Shown: positions 1-8,912 of the stretch, in pieces
Numbering within the stretch: the stretch's first letter is position 1
How the letters are laid out: each line of letters opens with the position of its first letter
Assembly (NCBI GenBank): GCA_006226965.1
Contig: SBGQ01000049.1
Coordinates: 1-38,967, forward strand
Source of the DNA: a bacterium
GTDB taxonomy: Bacteria > Bacteroidota > Rhodothermia > Balneolales > M1805
Direction: 5' to 3'
DNA length: 38,967 nucleotides
Made by a program: the position numbers and the translations under genes
The notes under the pieces: model-generated
Told to the model about the DNA's origin: nothing
The model's database searches: none
What the model saw: the letters and a program-made list of their open reading frames with translations, nothing else

Positions 1-59
1 TTAAAATAATATTGATGTTAAAAATGTTAATCAAAAAGAAATATTTGCATTAAAATGTT

Positions 60-2309
60 TTGTCTAAAAATCAAAAAGACTTATTATTGAATAACCCTCA
101 ACTCATAAAATTCGCAATCGAAATGAGTAAAGCTTATAGACGTTATGACACTCTCGCTGCGGCGAGATTCACTTCAAATGAACTTCAAGATAAAGTTGGC
201 GAGCCAATCAACATATTGGCAATTTTTGGTGATAATACACTTCACCCGGAAACCTTAAAATCTCGTTTACCAAAGAACATTTGGAAAGAGTTCAAAAAGA
301 CTTTGTATGATGGTGAGCCTCTCTCGCTTACCGTAGCTGATGCCGTAGCTCTTGTAATGAAAGATTGGGCTACTGAAAAAGGCGCTACTCACTTTACTCA
401 CTGGTTCCAGCCATTAACCGGTTCTACTGCTGAAAAACATGATAGTTTTATTACTCCAAACCAAGGTGGCGGAGCGGTTGCGGAATTCTCTGGAAAAGAT
501 TTGATTCAGGGTGAGCCTGATGCATCCAGTTTTCCTTCAGGTGGTTTGCGTGCAACGTTCGAAGCACGTGGTTACACTGCTTGGGATCCAAGTTCACCTG
601 CATTTATCGTAGAATCTCCAGCGGGTGCTGTTCTTTGTATTCCGACAGCATTCGCATCATGGAAAGGCGAAGCATTAGATACCAAAACTCCATTATTACG
701 TTCAGACCATGCTATTGACAAAATAGCTATGAAAACCATGGAGTTGTTTGGTGAAACCGAAGTGAAAAAAGTATTCTCAACTGTAGGTTTCGAACAAGAA
801 TATTTCTTAGTAGACGAAGAGTTTTATTATCGTCGCCCCGATTTAATTACTAGCGGACGTACTTTGTTTGGTACCAAACCGCCACGCGGACAAGAATTAG
901 AAGATCACTATTTCGGTTCAATTCCTGATCGTGTATTAGCTTGCATGATTGATGTAGAAAAAGAGCTATACAAATTAGGCGTACCAGTAAAAACTCGTCA
1001 CAACGAAGTAGCTCCGGCGCAGTACGAAATTGCTCCTATTTACGAAACAGTAAACATCGCCGCTGACCATCAGCAATTAACGATGTCTGTATTGCAGAAA
1101 TCTGCTCGTAAATTCGGTTTTGTATGTTTATTACATGAAAAACCATTTGCAGGCGTAAACGGATCCGGTAAGCATTCCAACTGGTCTTTAGCAACAGATA
1201 CTGGTATTAACTTATTCGAGCCGACTGATAATCCACACGAGAACAAAATGTTCTTGTTCTTCGCAACAGCAGTAATTAAAGCGGTTTACGATCATCAGGA
1301 TTTATTACGTGTTGCCTGTGCCAGTGCCGGTAACGACCACCGTTTAGGTGCGAACGAAGCTCCGCCTGCAATCATGTCTATTTTCTTAGGTGAACAATTA
1401 GACGATGTATTCCAGCAATTAATTACTGATAAACCAAAATCTTCCAAACAATCCGGTTTATTAGGCTTAGGAACCAATGTAATTCCTCATATTTCTAAAC
1501 ATGCCGGCGACCGTAATCGTACTTCGCCATTTGCATTTACAGGTAACAAATTTGAATTCCGTGCTGTTGGTTCCAACTTCTCAGTTTCAATGCCTGTTAC
1601 CATTTTAAATACCATTATGGCAGCGTCTTTAACTGAGCTCAATGCGTCATTAGAAGCAGAGTTAAAAACAGGTAAAGATTTTGATGAAGCCTTATTAGCA
1701 GTACTAAAGTCAGCGCTTGTTGATAGCTATAAAGTGGTGTTTAACGGTGATGGTTATTCTCAGGAATGGCAAGATGAAGCTGCAAAGCGTGGTTTATTAA
1801 ACCGCAAAAATACCTTGGAAGCCCTCCGTTACATGGTTACTGATAAAAACGTGAAGTTATTCGAACGTCTAGCAGTATTGAACCATGATGAGTACCATGC
1901 TCGTTACGAAATCATGTTAGAGCAGTATTTTAAAACCATCAATATTGAAGCTGAAACAACACAAACCATCGCAAAAACGATGATTTTACCTGCCGCTGTT
2001 CGTTTCTTTAACGAAGTGGCTGCTGTTGCTGATCGCGGTTCATCACTTGGTCTTAAAACTACCGGTGCATCTCACATTCTAGGCGAAGTAAACGACTTAG
2101 TAAACGACCTCGTGGTTAAGTTAGATGCCTTGGTTAAAGTGAATGCTGACTTAGGCGGTGATTCTATTTCTGAGAAATGTGACCACATGTACACCAATGT
2201 GATTCCAGCGATGAATGAAGTTCGTTCAGTTGCTGACCGACTCGAAAAAGTTGTTGCTGATGACTATTGGCCATTGCCAACGTATCGCGAAATGTTATTC
2301 GTAAAATAA
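60..2309 (+). CDS. glnN: Glutamine synthetase type III
   Basis: ATP-dependent ligation of ammonia to glutamate in the cytoplasm, the main ammonia-assimilation step. The 749-residue length fits the type III family (about 700-730 residues or slightly more) and excludes type I/II (about 350-470). Visible catalytic-core motifs are FEQEYFLVD (244-252), [13 protein letters not shown] (314-326), [10 protein letters not shown] (367-376) and [11 protein letters not shown] (428-438), the metal, ATP and glutamate-binding elements of the family. The start is a TTG; a TAA lies in frame at 51-53, so translation cannot begin earlier, and the next in-frame ATG is residue 22. A partial Bacteroidota -7-like box (AATATTTG, 40-47) sits just upstream, so most of the promoter may be outside or at the window edge. 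The gene is monocistronic with a strong terminator behind it. Product assignment is firm; the start is less so. Confidence 0.95.
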   Translation: MSKNQKDLLLNNPQLIKFAIEMSKAYRRYDTLAAARFTSNELQDKVGEPINILAIFGDNTLHPETLKSRLPKNIWKEFKKTLYDGEPLSLTVADAVALVMKDWATEKGATHFTHWFQPLTGSTAEKHDSFITPNQGGGAVAEFSGKDLIQGEPDASSFPSGGLRATFEARGYTAWDPSSPAFIVESPAGAVLCIPTAFASWKGEALDTKTPLLRSDHAIDKIAMKTMELFGETEVKKVFSTVGFEQEYFLVDEEFYYRRPDLITSGRTLFGTKPPRGQELEDHYFGSIPDRVLACMIDVEKELYKLGVPVKTRHNEVAPAQYEIAPIYETVNIAADHQQLTMSVLQKSARKFGFVCLLHEKPFAGVNGSGKHSNWSLATDTGINLFEPTDNPHENKMFLFFATAVIKAVYDHQDLLRVACASAGNDHRLGANEAPPAIMSIFLGEQLDDVFQQLITDKPKSSKQSGLLGLGTNVIPHISKHAGDRNRTSPFAFTGNKFEFRAVGSNFSVSMPVTILNTIMAASLTELNASLEAELKTGKDFDEALLAVLKSALVDSYKVVFNGDGYSQEWQDEAAKRGLLNRKNTLEALRYMVTDKNVKLFERLAVLNHDEYHARYEIMLEQYFKTINIEAETTQTIAKTMILPAAVRFFNEVAAVADRGSSLGLKTTGASHILGEVNDLVNDLVVKLDALVKVNADLGGDSISEKCDHMYTNVIPAMNEVRSVADRLEKVVADDYWPLPTYREMLFVK

Positions 2310-2346
2310 TTAAGACTCAATTTCTTAATTAATCCTCCAATAGATA

Positions 2347-2382
2347 AAGTCCTGTATCTGAAACATGCAGGGCTTTTTTTTT
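2347..2382 (+). terminator. Rho-independent terminator of the glutamine synthetase gene
   Basis: A 10-bp stem (AGTCCTGTAT at 2348-2357 pairing with ATGCAGGGCT at 2365-2374, with T-G wobbles) and a 7-nt loop are followed by a run of T. It lies 38 nt after the stop codon. Confidence 0.85.
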
Positions 2383-2690
2383 GAATAATATGTTCACGCA
2401 GAAAGTGCGGTCTCTATATATCACTAAGAAAAGCCCCGAAAGTTTTTAAATATTTTTTTTGATGAATGTGAGTATTTCAAAGGATTTCATCAAAAAAAGG
2501 GAATAATGATGATAAGTATAATGACAATGCAGTGTTTCAGAGCCTTATTAAATACTTTTCATGTGACGATAATGAGAAGACATGATTGAACAGGTGTAAA
2601 CGTGTACATCTGCATTCGGTATAGAGATCATTCAATCAAAAATCTACCATCTGAGATGAGATCAACCATCAAAAATCAGAAATAATTACA
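2383..2690. other. Non-coding stretch between convergent genes
   Basis: About 310 bases without a credible gene between the glutamine synthetase terminator and the tandem repeat. It is rich in A/T and in short ATG/TGA runs. The one clear structure is the 13-bp inverted repeat at 2454-2498. I see no RNA-gene signature and no open frame with a recognisable product. Confidence 0.6.
2454..2498. repeat. 13-bp perfect inverted repeat
   Basis: Arms TTTTTTTGATGAA (2454-2466) and TTCATCAAAAAAA (2486-2498) are exact reverse complements with a 19-nt spacer. The hairpin would be almost entirely A-T and does not end in a T tract beyond the stem in either direction, so it is not a classical terminator. 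Confidence 0.7.
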
Positions 2691-2753
2691 ATCCGACATC
2701 CGACATCCGACATCCGACATCCGCCATCCGCCATCCGACATCCGCCATCCGAC
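2691..2753. repeat. Heptanucleotide tandem repeat, nine copies
   Basis: Nine head-to-tail 7-bp units, ATCCGAC or ATCCGCC, in the order A A A A C C A C A (A = GAC end, C = GCC end), followed by a partial ATC that runs into the stop codon of the minus-strand kinase (TAG at 2756-2758). It is non-coding and ends 2 bp from that stop. The only difference between units is one A/C position. The array is more GC-rich than its surroundings. Confidence 0.95.
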
Positions 2754-2755
2754 AT

Positions 2756-3919
2756 CTAAACTTTTGGCAACCTAACAGTAAATAAAGTGCCTTTTCCCGA
2801 TTCTGATTTTACAGTAATTGAACCGTTATGAAGTGTAATAAAAGCTTTCACAATAGATAATCCCAAGCCTGTTCCGCGCTCGTTTTTAGTTCCGGAACGT
2901 TGATAACTGCTAAATTTCTCAAACACAAAAGGTAATTGAGTCGAATCAATGCCAATTCCGTTATCGCGAACAGTAATTATATAATCAAAATCATCTTGCG
3001 CAAGTGAAACAATCACTTCGCCGTGTTCTTGAGTAAATTTTAAGGCATTTGAAATTAAATTGGCGATTGACTGTCTAATTTTAGGTTCATCAATGGTGGC
3101 TTTGGCTTCACGAATGGGCGATTCCAATCGAATGGAGATGTTTTTTTGCTTAGCCGTGTAGCTGAACTGTTCAACTTCCTCAGAAATGATTTTTATCAAG
3201 TTTACATCACTCAATTGGAGTTCGATTTTTCCTGATTCTAGTCTGGCGGCATCCAATAATGTATTTACAATAGCCAAAAGGTTTTCGCCGCTTCGAATCA
3301 TAACATCGGCAATGGTTTTAATTTCTTCTGGTTCTTGATCCGGAACTTCCTGTAAAATTTGTGCCAATCCGATAATATTTCCTAAGGGATTTCTCATATC
3401 GTGAGAAACTATACGAAGCACTTCATCTTTTTGAGTGTTAAGTTCTTTTAGGTGAAGATTCGTTTCATTTAGCTTATCAACTAAGGAGAATTGTCGGTCT
3501 GAATAAATTTTTAAACGACACAGATTCTTTGATTTTAATATGAGTTCCGTTACGTCGTAAGGTTTTTTTAAAAAGTCGATAGCTCCGATTTCCAAACCTT
3601 TTAAAGCCATGTTTTGGTCTTGGTTCGCTGAAATAAAAATGAACGGAAGATTGCTGTTCATTTCAATTTCTTTGGCTCTGTTATAGACCTCAAAACCGTC
3701 AATATCGGGCATCATTAAATCACATAAAACCAATGTGTAACGGTTTTTTTCGAGCATTTCTAACGCTTCAAATCCGTTTTGAGCTTCATCTACATGTAAG
3801 CCGGGGAGTTCGTCTTCTAAGTCTAACCGTAACAAGGTTCGGTTATCATCCAAATCGTCCACAATCAAGACATGGAAGTCATTATTAGAGATTGGCAGAA
3901 GTAAACTTTCGTTATCCAT
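2756..3919 (-). CDS. Receiver domain-histidine kinase (REC-HisKA-HATPase)
   Basis: A soluble two-component protein of 387 residues with an unusual order: receiver first, then transmitter. The receiver spans about 15-135, with acidic pair D21/D22, phospho-acceptor D67 (in LCDLMMPDIDGF) and the conserved lysine K119 before a proline. A short coiled linker (about 145-165) leads to HisKA with phosphorylatable H173 (SHDMRNPLG). The HATPase has an N box around 287-295, DNGIGI (319-324) and GTGLGL (349-354). There are no membrane segments. It starts 6 nt after the stop of the PAS kinase and is the last gene of that operon. A plausible role is a relay in which the upstream kinase phosphorylates this receiver, which then controls its own transmitter; no DNA-binding output regulator is encoded nearby. 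Domain calls are firm; the signalling partner is inferred. Confidence 0.92.
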   Translation of the reverse strand: MDNESLLLPISNNDFHVLIVDDLDDNRTLLRLDLEDELPGLHVDEAQNGFEALEMLEKNRYTLVLCDLMMPDIDGFEVYNRAKEIEMNSNLPFIFISANQDQNMALKGLEIGAIDFLKKPYDVTELILKSKNLCRLKIYSDRQFSLVDKLNETNLHLKELNTQKDEVLRIVSHDMRNPLGNIIGLAQILQEVPDQEPEEIKTIADVMIRSGENLLAIVNTLLDAARLESGKIELQLSDVNLIKIISEEVEQFSYTAKQKNISIRLESPIREAKATIDEPKIRQSIANLISNALKFTQEHGEVIVSLAQDDFDYIITVRDNGIGIDSTQLPFVFEKFSSYQRSGTKNERGTGLGLSIVKAFITLHNGSITVKSESGKGTLFTVRLPKV

Positions 3920-3925
3920 GTTATG

Positions 3926-6343
3926 TTACTTAGAATTTTTTGAAGCAGACGGTATGTAAATATTAAATGTACTGCCTTCATTTAAAGTCGATTGAACGTC
4001 GATTTCGCCACCCATTTCGAACATCATTTTTTTAGAAATTGCCAAGCCTAAACCCGTGCCTCCACGGTTTTGTTCAGAATCGGTATCAACTTGTTCAAAA
4101 ACATCAAAAATCACACTCAGTTTATCTGATTTTATTCCGATTCCGGTGTCTTTTACAGATACTTTTGAGTAATGATTTCCGCTGAAAAACACCTCACTTA
4201 AACGTATGGAGACCGAACCTTCATCCGTGAATTTTATACCATTCCCGATTATGTTAATCAAAACCTGGCGTAATCTCATAGGGTCTGATTTTACAAAAGT
4301 GGCTTCACTTGGTTCAAATACTAAATCGATATGTTTTTGAGATGATAAAGGTTCTAACTCTTCTACAACCGAGGAAATCTGCTCATTCAGATTAAGTTGT
4401 TTCATGTTGTAGGATATTTTTCCGGCTTCAACTTTTGAGATATCTAATACATCGTTTATGAGTTTTAGCAAGTTCATCGCGTTTCGTTGAACCGTTTCAA
4501 GCGCTTTAAAACTTTGTTCATCTAATACGTTTTCAGCTTTTCTGAGCACCCTGCGCGTAAAACCAATAATCGAGTTTAAGGGTGTTCGTAATTCGTGCGA
4601 CATATTCGCTAAGAACAAGGATTTTGACTTACTTGCAGCTTCGGCTAAATCTTTTGATTCCAATAAAGAGTTTTCATATCTGCGTCGTTCAAGCGCAGAT
4701 GTAACGTGTTGCGCCACAAATGTTAATACTTCCAAATCTCTTTCAGAAAAGGCATTCGTATCGGTGTACGATTGAACAGCCAAAACGCCGATAACTTTAT
4801 AAGCTGAACGAAGCGGTACGCCTAAGAACTGTTTTGACGGCGCCCCGACTAAATCAAAAACCTTGGCATCAATCATATCCAACAATTGCTGCTCATTTAT
4901 CAATAAGGGTTCGCCGGTTCGCAAAATATATTCGGTTACTCCGTTCCCCGGTTTTTTGGGTAGGGCAACTTTATCGAAAGCATCTTCCAGATAAGAAAAA
5001 GAAATTAAATCCTTTAATTCATCGTATTCAGCGATGTAGAGATTTTCCGCATCCATCAATTCGTTAATAATGCGATGGATTTCTTCGAAAAATTGTTTGA
5101 TATCACGCAGAGAATTTGAGCGGTCGGCAATTCGGTATAACGCCGCTTGTAGAATTTCAGCTTGTTTGCGTTCTTCAATATCAAGTACAACGCCTTCCAC
5201 ATAACCTTCACGCGGATAAAACTTAGCAGAAATAGAAGCCCAGAATATAGAACCGTCTCTTCTCCGTAATTGAACTTCCATTTCGTCCAAAACACGCTTT
5301 TTTTGAAGAATTGTTCTAAGTGTTAACCAATCGTATTTATCGCGATACAAACTGTGATTCTGAATTTGGCCGAACGTCTCAAATCCGAAAATTTCCAACC
5401 CTTTTTTGTTCACATTCAGAAAACTGCCATCACTTATATTGATACGATACATTCCAACCATCGAGTTTTGAAACAGATTTCTAAATTGTTCTTCACTTTC
5501 TTGAATACGTTGAACTTGTTCTTTTCTAATGGTGATGTCCGAAATTAAACAGTCTGCATAACGGACAGCTTGATTTTGATCTAATAAAATGGCTACTGAA
5601 AGTTGCGCCCAAAACGTAGTACCGTCGTTTCTGCGAATTAGAATTTCATCATTTATATATCGATTTCCGTTTCTGATGCTATCCAAAATCTCATCTTTGT
5701 TCGATGAAATTACATGTGTACTCAGTGGGTTTGTGCCCATTAAAGATTCGGCAGATTCGTAACCTAATAAACTGGTTAATGCTTTATTGGAATAGGTAAT
5801 ACCGATGTCAGGAACTATTCTGAAAATGCCTTCTGTGATATTTCGATTGATGGAAGCCAACATTTCACGGCTTTCATGCAATTCGTTTTGAATGCGCTCA
5901 CGTTCTTTTATTTCATCGAGTGCCTGTTTCCGTAAATCTTTAATCTTTTGAAGATGTCGGTGCGTGTCGGTTATATCCTGAATAGTGAAAACTAAATAAG
6001 CACCGATTTTTTCGTCGAAATTTCGCGTTAATGTAGTGTTTTGAATGCGGTAGCTACCGTCAGGTAATTGCGCAGGAAGAAAATTGGGGTGTAATTGCGA
6101 TGAAAAAATTACCGAAGGGCCGCCGTTAATCACTTCTGTTATTCGGGCGATGTAGTTTTTTTGAGTGAGATTAGGATAAAGTTCTGTTATGATTTCACCT
6201 TTAACTTCTTCTCGTTTTTTCCCCGTCCAAAGTTCTAGTTTTTTATTCCAAAACAGGATTCTTAATTCGGTATCAGTTATAAAAATACCAACCGGTAATT
6301 GTTCTAAAACACTAAAATCAACTGTTTTGACTGAATCAGGCAT
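3926..6343 (-). CDS. Multi-PAS/GAF sensor histidine kinase
   Basis: An 805-residue cytoplasmic sensor kinase without transmembrane segments. Domains in order: PAS about 8-130, coiled linker 130-160, PAS 160-275, PAS 282-395 (each ending in the PAC-like D-I/E-T/E pattern), GAF about 400-553, then HisKA with H583 (SHELRTPLN) and a HATPase with N box near 697-705, DTGIGI (732-737) and GGTGLGL (761-767). The stacked PAS and GAF domains suggest sensing of an internal small molecule, redox state or light, but no cofactor-binding residue is diagnostic. It lies 7 nt downstream of the alanine dehydrogenase and 6 nt upstream of the receiver-kinase, so the three genes should be co-transcribed. It has no receiver of its own, and the adjacent receiver-kinase is its most likely phosphotransfer partner (inference). 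Confidence 0.92.
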   Translation of the reverse strand: MPDSVKTVDFSVLEQLPVGIFITDTELRILFWNKKLELWTGKKREEVKGEIITELYPNLTQKNYIARITEVINGGPSVIFSSQLHPNFLPAQLPDGSYRIQNTTLTRNFDEKIGAYLVFTIQDITDTHRHLQKIKDLRKQALDEIKERERIQNELHESREMLASINRNITEGIFRIVPDIGITYSNKALTSLLGYESAESLMGTNPLSTHVISSNKDEILDSIRNGNRYINDEILIRRNDGTTFWAQLSVAILLDQNQAVRYADCLISDITIRKEQVQRIQESEEQFRNLFQNSMVGMYRINISDGSFLNVNKKGLEIFGFETFGQIQNHSLYRDKYDWLTLRTILQKKRVLDEMEVQLRRRDGSIFWASISAKFYPREGYVEGVVLDIEERKQAEILQAALYRIADRSNSLRDIKQFFEEIHRIINELMDAENLYIAEYDELKDLISFSYLEDAFDKVALPKKPGNGVTEYILRTGEPLLINEQQLLDMIDAKVFDLVGAPSKQFLGVPLRSAYKVIGVLAVQSYTDTNAFSERDLEVLTFVAQHVTSALERRRYENSLLESKDLAEAASKSKSLFLANMSHELRTPLNSIIGFTRRVLRKAENVLDEQSFKALETVQRNAMNLLKLINDVLDISKVEAGKISYNMKQLNLNEQISSVVEELEPLSSQKHIDLVFEPSEATFVKSDPMRLRQVLINIIGNGIKFTDEGSVSIRLSEVFFSGNHYSKVSVKDTGIGIKSDKLSVIFDVFEQVDTDSEQNRGGTGLGLAISKKMMFEMGGEIDVQSTLNEGSTFNIYIPSASKNSK

Positions 6344-6350
6344 ATGATTA

Positions 6351-7571
6351 TTAAAAAGCGCTGGCGATTAACATGTCAATTTCTCTGTACGGCCTATCGA
6401 ACATCTCAGAAAGTGATTTTTTGGTGATGTGCTTTCTATATGAATAGGTTCCATTTCTTAGAGCAACATTATTCCAAAGGGCTTGCTCAATTCCACCCTG
6501 ATCACCGATATCAATTAAAAAAGGAACTATTACGTTATTTAGCGCAACAGTTGATGTTCGCGCCACCGTTGACGGGATATTCGGAACACAGTAGTGCGTA
6601 ATACCATATTCTGTATAGGTTGGCTTTGCAATGGTTGTCTGACGCGAAGTTTCTATACATCCGCCTTGGTCGATTACTGTATCCACGATTACTGTTCCGG
6701 GTTTCATTTGTGAAACCATATCGGCTGTTACCCAGCATGGTGCACGGTGTCCTTCTTCCATAACGGCACCAATAACAACATCGGCTTGTTTTATGGCAGA
6801 GGAGATATAGGAAGGATTGGCAACAGCTGTAATTACTCTTCGGTCGAGTGTGTTTTCTAAATGGCGTAACTGAGCCAGGTCATTATCCAATACAAATACT
6901 TGTGCGCCATAGCCTAATGCCGTTCTTGCCGCGTATTCAGCTATAATTCCGGCACCTAAAATCACCACAACAGCAGGCGGTATTCCGGAAATTCCTCCTA
7001 ATAATATTCCTTGTCCTTGTTGACGCGTTTCCAAATAATGCGTCGCAATTTGAATGGATAGCAATCCCGTAATTTCGTGCATCATGCGCACAATCGGGAA
7101 AGTATGGCTTGCATCCTGAATAAATTCAAAACCGATTCCGGTAATCTGCTGACTAATCAAATAATCAAAAAAATCTACTTTTTGATTGCCCAAGTGCAGC
7201 GCAGATAATAAAATTTGATTGCGTTGTAACAGTTTGGTTTCTTCCGCATTAGGAGGAGCCACTTTGGAAATCAGCTCGGACTTCTTGTACAATTCTTCTG
7301 TGGAATAAACAATGTGCGCACCTGCATCAGCATAGTCCTGATCGCTATAGTTAGCTTGCTTTCCGGCACCTTGTTCAACATACACTTCATGTCCGTTCGC
7401 TGTAAGAATCGTTGCGCCGCTTGGAGTAATGCTTAAACGATGTTCATTGGCTGCCTGTTCTCTGGGAACGCCAATTTTTAAAGATATTTGCGAATTCGTT
7501 TTACTTAATCGTTTTTCCAGCGTTTTTAAGCCGAAGTCAATCGCTATATTTGAGGGATTAATAATCTCCAT
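6351..7571 (-). CDS. ald: Alanine dehydrogenase (AlaDH/PNT family)
   Basis: NAD-dependent interconversion of alanine and pyruvate plus ammonia; cytoplasmic. Family marks include GVPREQAANEHRLSITP (34-50, with substrate-contact R45), K103, H126 in the ALHLG segment, the dinucleotide-binding VVILGAGIIA (202-211), DTVIDQGGC (297-305, D301 being the likely catalytic aspartate) and CVPNIPSTVARTSTVALNN near 328-346. It is 406 residues against about 370 for the classical enzyme; the extra 30 or so are N-terminal, as in other Bacteroidota relatives. The related transhydrogenase alpha subunit is less likely because no membrane segment or beta subunit is present. It is the first gene of a three-gene minus-strand operon, 7 nt ahead of the PAS kinase. 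It is divergent from rsmA across 84 bp, which must hold both promoters. The exact amino-acid substrate is inferred from the family. Confidence 0.88.
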   Translation of the reverse strand: MEIINPSNIAIDFGLKTLEKRLSKTNSQISLKIGVPREQAANEHRLSITPSGATILTANGHEVYVEQGAGKQANYSDQDYADAGAHIVYSTEELYKKSELISKVAPPNAEETKLLQRNQILLSALHLGNQKVDFFDYLISQQITGIGFEFIQDASHTFPIVRMMHEITGLLSIQIATHYLETRQQGQGILLGGISGIPPAVVVILGAGIIAEYAARTALGYGAQVFVLDNDLAQLRHLENTLDRRVITAVANPSYISSAIKQADVVIGAVMEEGHRAPCWVTADMVSQMKPGTVIVDTVIDQGGCIETSRQTTIAKPTYTEYGITHYCVPNIPSTVARTSTVALNNVIVPFLIDIGDQGGIEQALWNNVALRNGTYSYRKHITKKSLSEMFDRPYREIDMLIASAF

Positions 7572-7655
7572 GCCCCTGAAAATCTTCTATTTCGGAATGT
7601 TAAACCAGTAGGCTAATGTAGCAATTGAAACTTAGAAAACACAGGATTCACAACG

Positions 7656-8417
7656 ATGATTCAAGCAAAAAAATCACTGGGACAAAATTTTTTGAAAGAT
7701 GAGAACATCATCGGAAAAATCGTGAACAGTTTATTTGCTACAGAAGACGATTTAGTAATTGAGATTGGGCCTGGAACGGGCGCTTTAACCCGACATCTGT
7801 ACAAACGGTATCCCAATTTTGTAGCAATTGAGCTGGATGAACGGGCGGAAGAAGTGTTAAAACTGGAAATGCCGGATTTAGAAATCATCCATAGTGATGT
7901 GTTGAAGGTCGATTTTAAATCACTCCGAAAAAAAGAAAATCAGCGAATTTTTGTGATTGGGAATATCCCGTATTACATCACCAGCCCGATTTTATTCCAT
8001 GTTTTCGACCAAGCCGTTGAAATAACACAATCCGTTTTAATGATGCAATTAGAAGTGGCGCAACGTTTAGCAGCTGATAAACGAACCAAAGACTATGGCA
8101 TACTAACAGTACAGACGCAGTTTTTTTCTCAGGCAGATTTCTTATTTAAAGTTCCGCGACAGGTTTTTCATCCTGTTCCGAATGTGGATTCAGCAGTAGT
8201 ATCATTTAAAATGAACCAAGGCTTAAACGCAGCAATTGTACCCGGATTTAAAAAAGTGGTTCGAATGGCATTCAATCAACGAAGAAAAAAATTGTCGAAT
8301 GCGCTAAAAGGTTTGGGTGTGGAATTATCGCCTGCGGAACAGTTTCTAGATAAGCGAGCCGAGGAATTAACAGTTGATGATTTTATCGAATTAACGCGCT
8401 TATTAGGCTTTAATTAG
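7656..8417 (+). CDS. rsmA: 16S rRNA (adenine1518/1519-N6)-dimethyltransferase
   Basis: Dimethylates two adjacent adenines in the 3' hairpin of 16S rRNA during small-subunit assembly, using S-adenosylmethionine. The 253-residue protein has the family N-terminus KSLGQNFLKD (6-15), SAM motif EIGPGTG (36-42), acidic VAIELDE (57-62) and the catalytic NIPYYITSP (103-111, equivalent to the N-x-P-Y motif). The basic C-terminal part (RMAFNQRRKKLSNALKG) is also typical. The ATG start places the family N-terminus exactly where expected. It is transcribed alone. Its stop overlaps by 8 bp the stop of the convergent thioredoxin-like lipoprotein gene, so no terminator separates them. Confidence 0.96.
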   Translation: MIQAKKSLGQNFLKDENIIGKIVNSLFATEDDLVIEIGPGTGALTRHLYKRYPNFVAIELDERAEEVLKLEMPDLEIIHSDVLKVDFKSLRKKENQRIFVIGNIPYYITSPILFHVFDQAVEITQSVLMMQLEVAQRLAADKRTKDYGILTVQTQFFSQADFLFKVPRQVFHPVPNVDSAVVSFKMNQGLNAAIVPGFKKVVRMAFNQRRKKLSNALKGLGVELSPAEQFLDKRAEELTVDDFIELTRLLGFN

Positions 8418-8907
8418 CACCAATTTTCCCTGCAATTTCAGAAGGATAATCCACATCTTCACGCAAACCCATTAAACGGTGCGTTATGGTTCCGTTTGAT
8501 TGGATGACTTGCGTTTGTGGAATAGAAGTAACCTCATATTTTTTGCCGATTGAGCCGTCTTGGTCGAAAACAACGGTAAAGTTATACCCGTTTTTAGATA
8601 AATAATCTTTTACTTCGAACTCAGAACCCGACCAATTTAGACAAACAACAACGAGTTTTCCGCCTTTTTTAGCTACGTTTTCATTGAGTTTGTTCATGTA
8701 AGTCAATGAGTTTCTGGAAAGGGGATGATTGTAAGCCCAAAAGTGCAAAACCGTTGCTTTACTTTTTACCGGAATGGAAACAGAAGTACCGTTTACATCA
8801 TTTGCAGTTGCTTCAGGTGCTTTTTTTTGAAGATTATCCCATAAATAAGTGCTTCCGCAAGACATCAGTAAGAGAAATAAAAAGAGATAAGAAAAACGAA
8901 ATTTCAT
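8410..8907 (-). CDS. Thioredoxin-fold lipoprotein lacking the CxxC active site
   Basis: A 165-residue predicted lipoprotein: basic start MKFRF, hydrophobic segment, then LLLMSC lipobox, so it should be anchored by a lipidated cysteine. The mature part reads as a TlpA/ResA-type thioredoxin fold: VLHFWAYNHP where the family has FWAxWCxxC, then LVVVCLNW, and the cis-proline region EVTSIPQTQVI. Neither active-site cysteine is present (the segment is YNHPLSRNS), so disulfide chemistry is not expected. I chose the ATG at 8905-8907 because GGAAG (8916-8920) sits 8 nt before it and the signal peptide then starts normally; an ATG 15 nt upstream would overlap the preceding gene by 10 nt. It is the second gene of a two-gene unit with the lipoprotein upstream. 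The fold call is good; the function is unknown. Confidence 0.8.
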   Translation of the reverse strand: MKFRFSYLFLFLLLMSCGSTYLWDNLQKKAPEATANDVNGTSVSIPVKSKATVLHFWAYNHPLSRNSLTYMNKLNENVAKKGGKLVVVCLNWSGSEFEVKDYLSKNGYNFTVVFDQDGSIGKKYEVTSIPQTQVIQSNGTITHRLMGLREDVDYPSEIAGKIGAN

Positions 8908-8912
8908 GGTGC

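Noticed and set aside
60-2309. Possible recent transfer of glutamine synthetase because its codon use differs from the kinase genes
   Set aside because: The same bias is seen in rpsA and fits high expression rather than foreign origin.
2691-2753. Possible CRISPR array
   Set aside because: Units are 7 bp with no spacers and no cas gene nearby; this is a simple tandem repeat.
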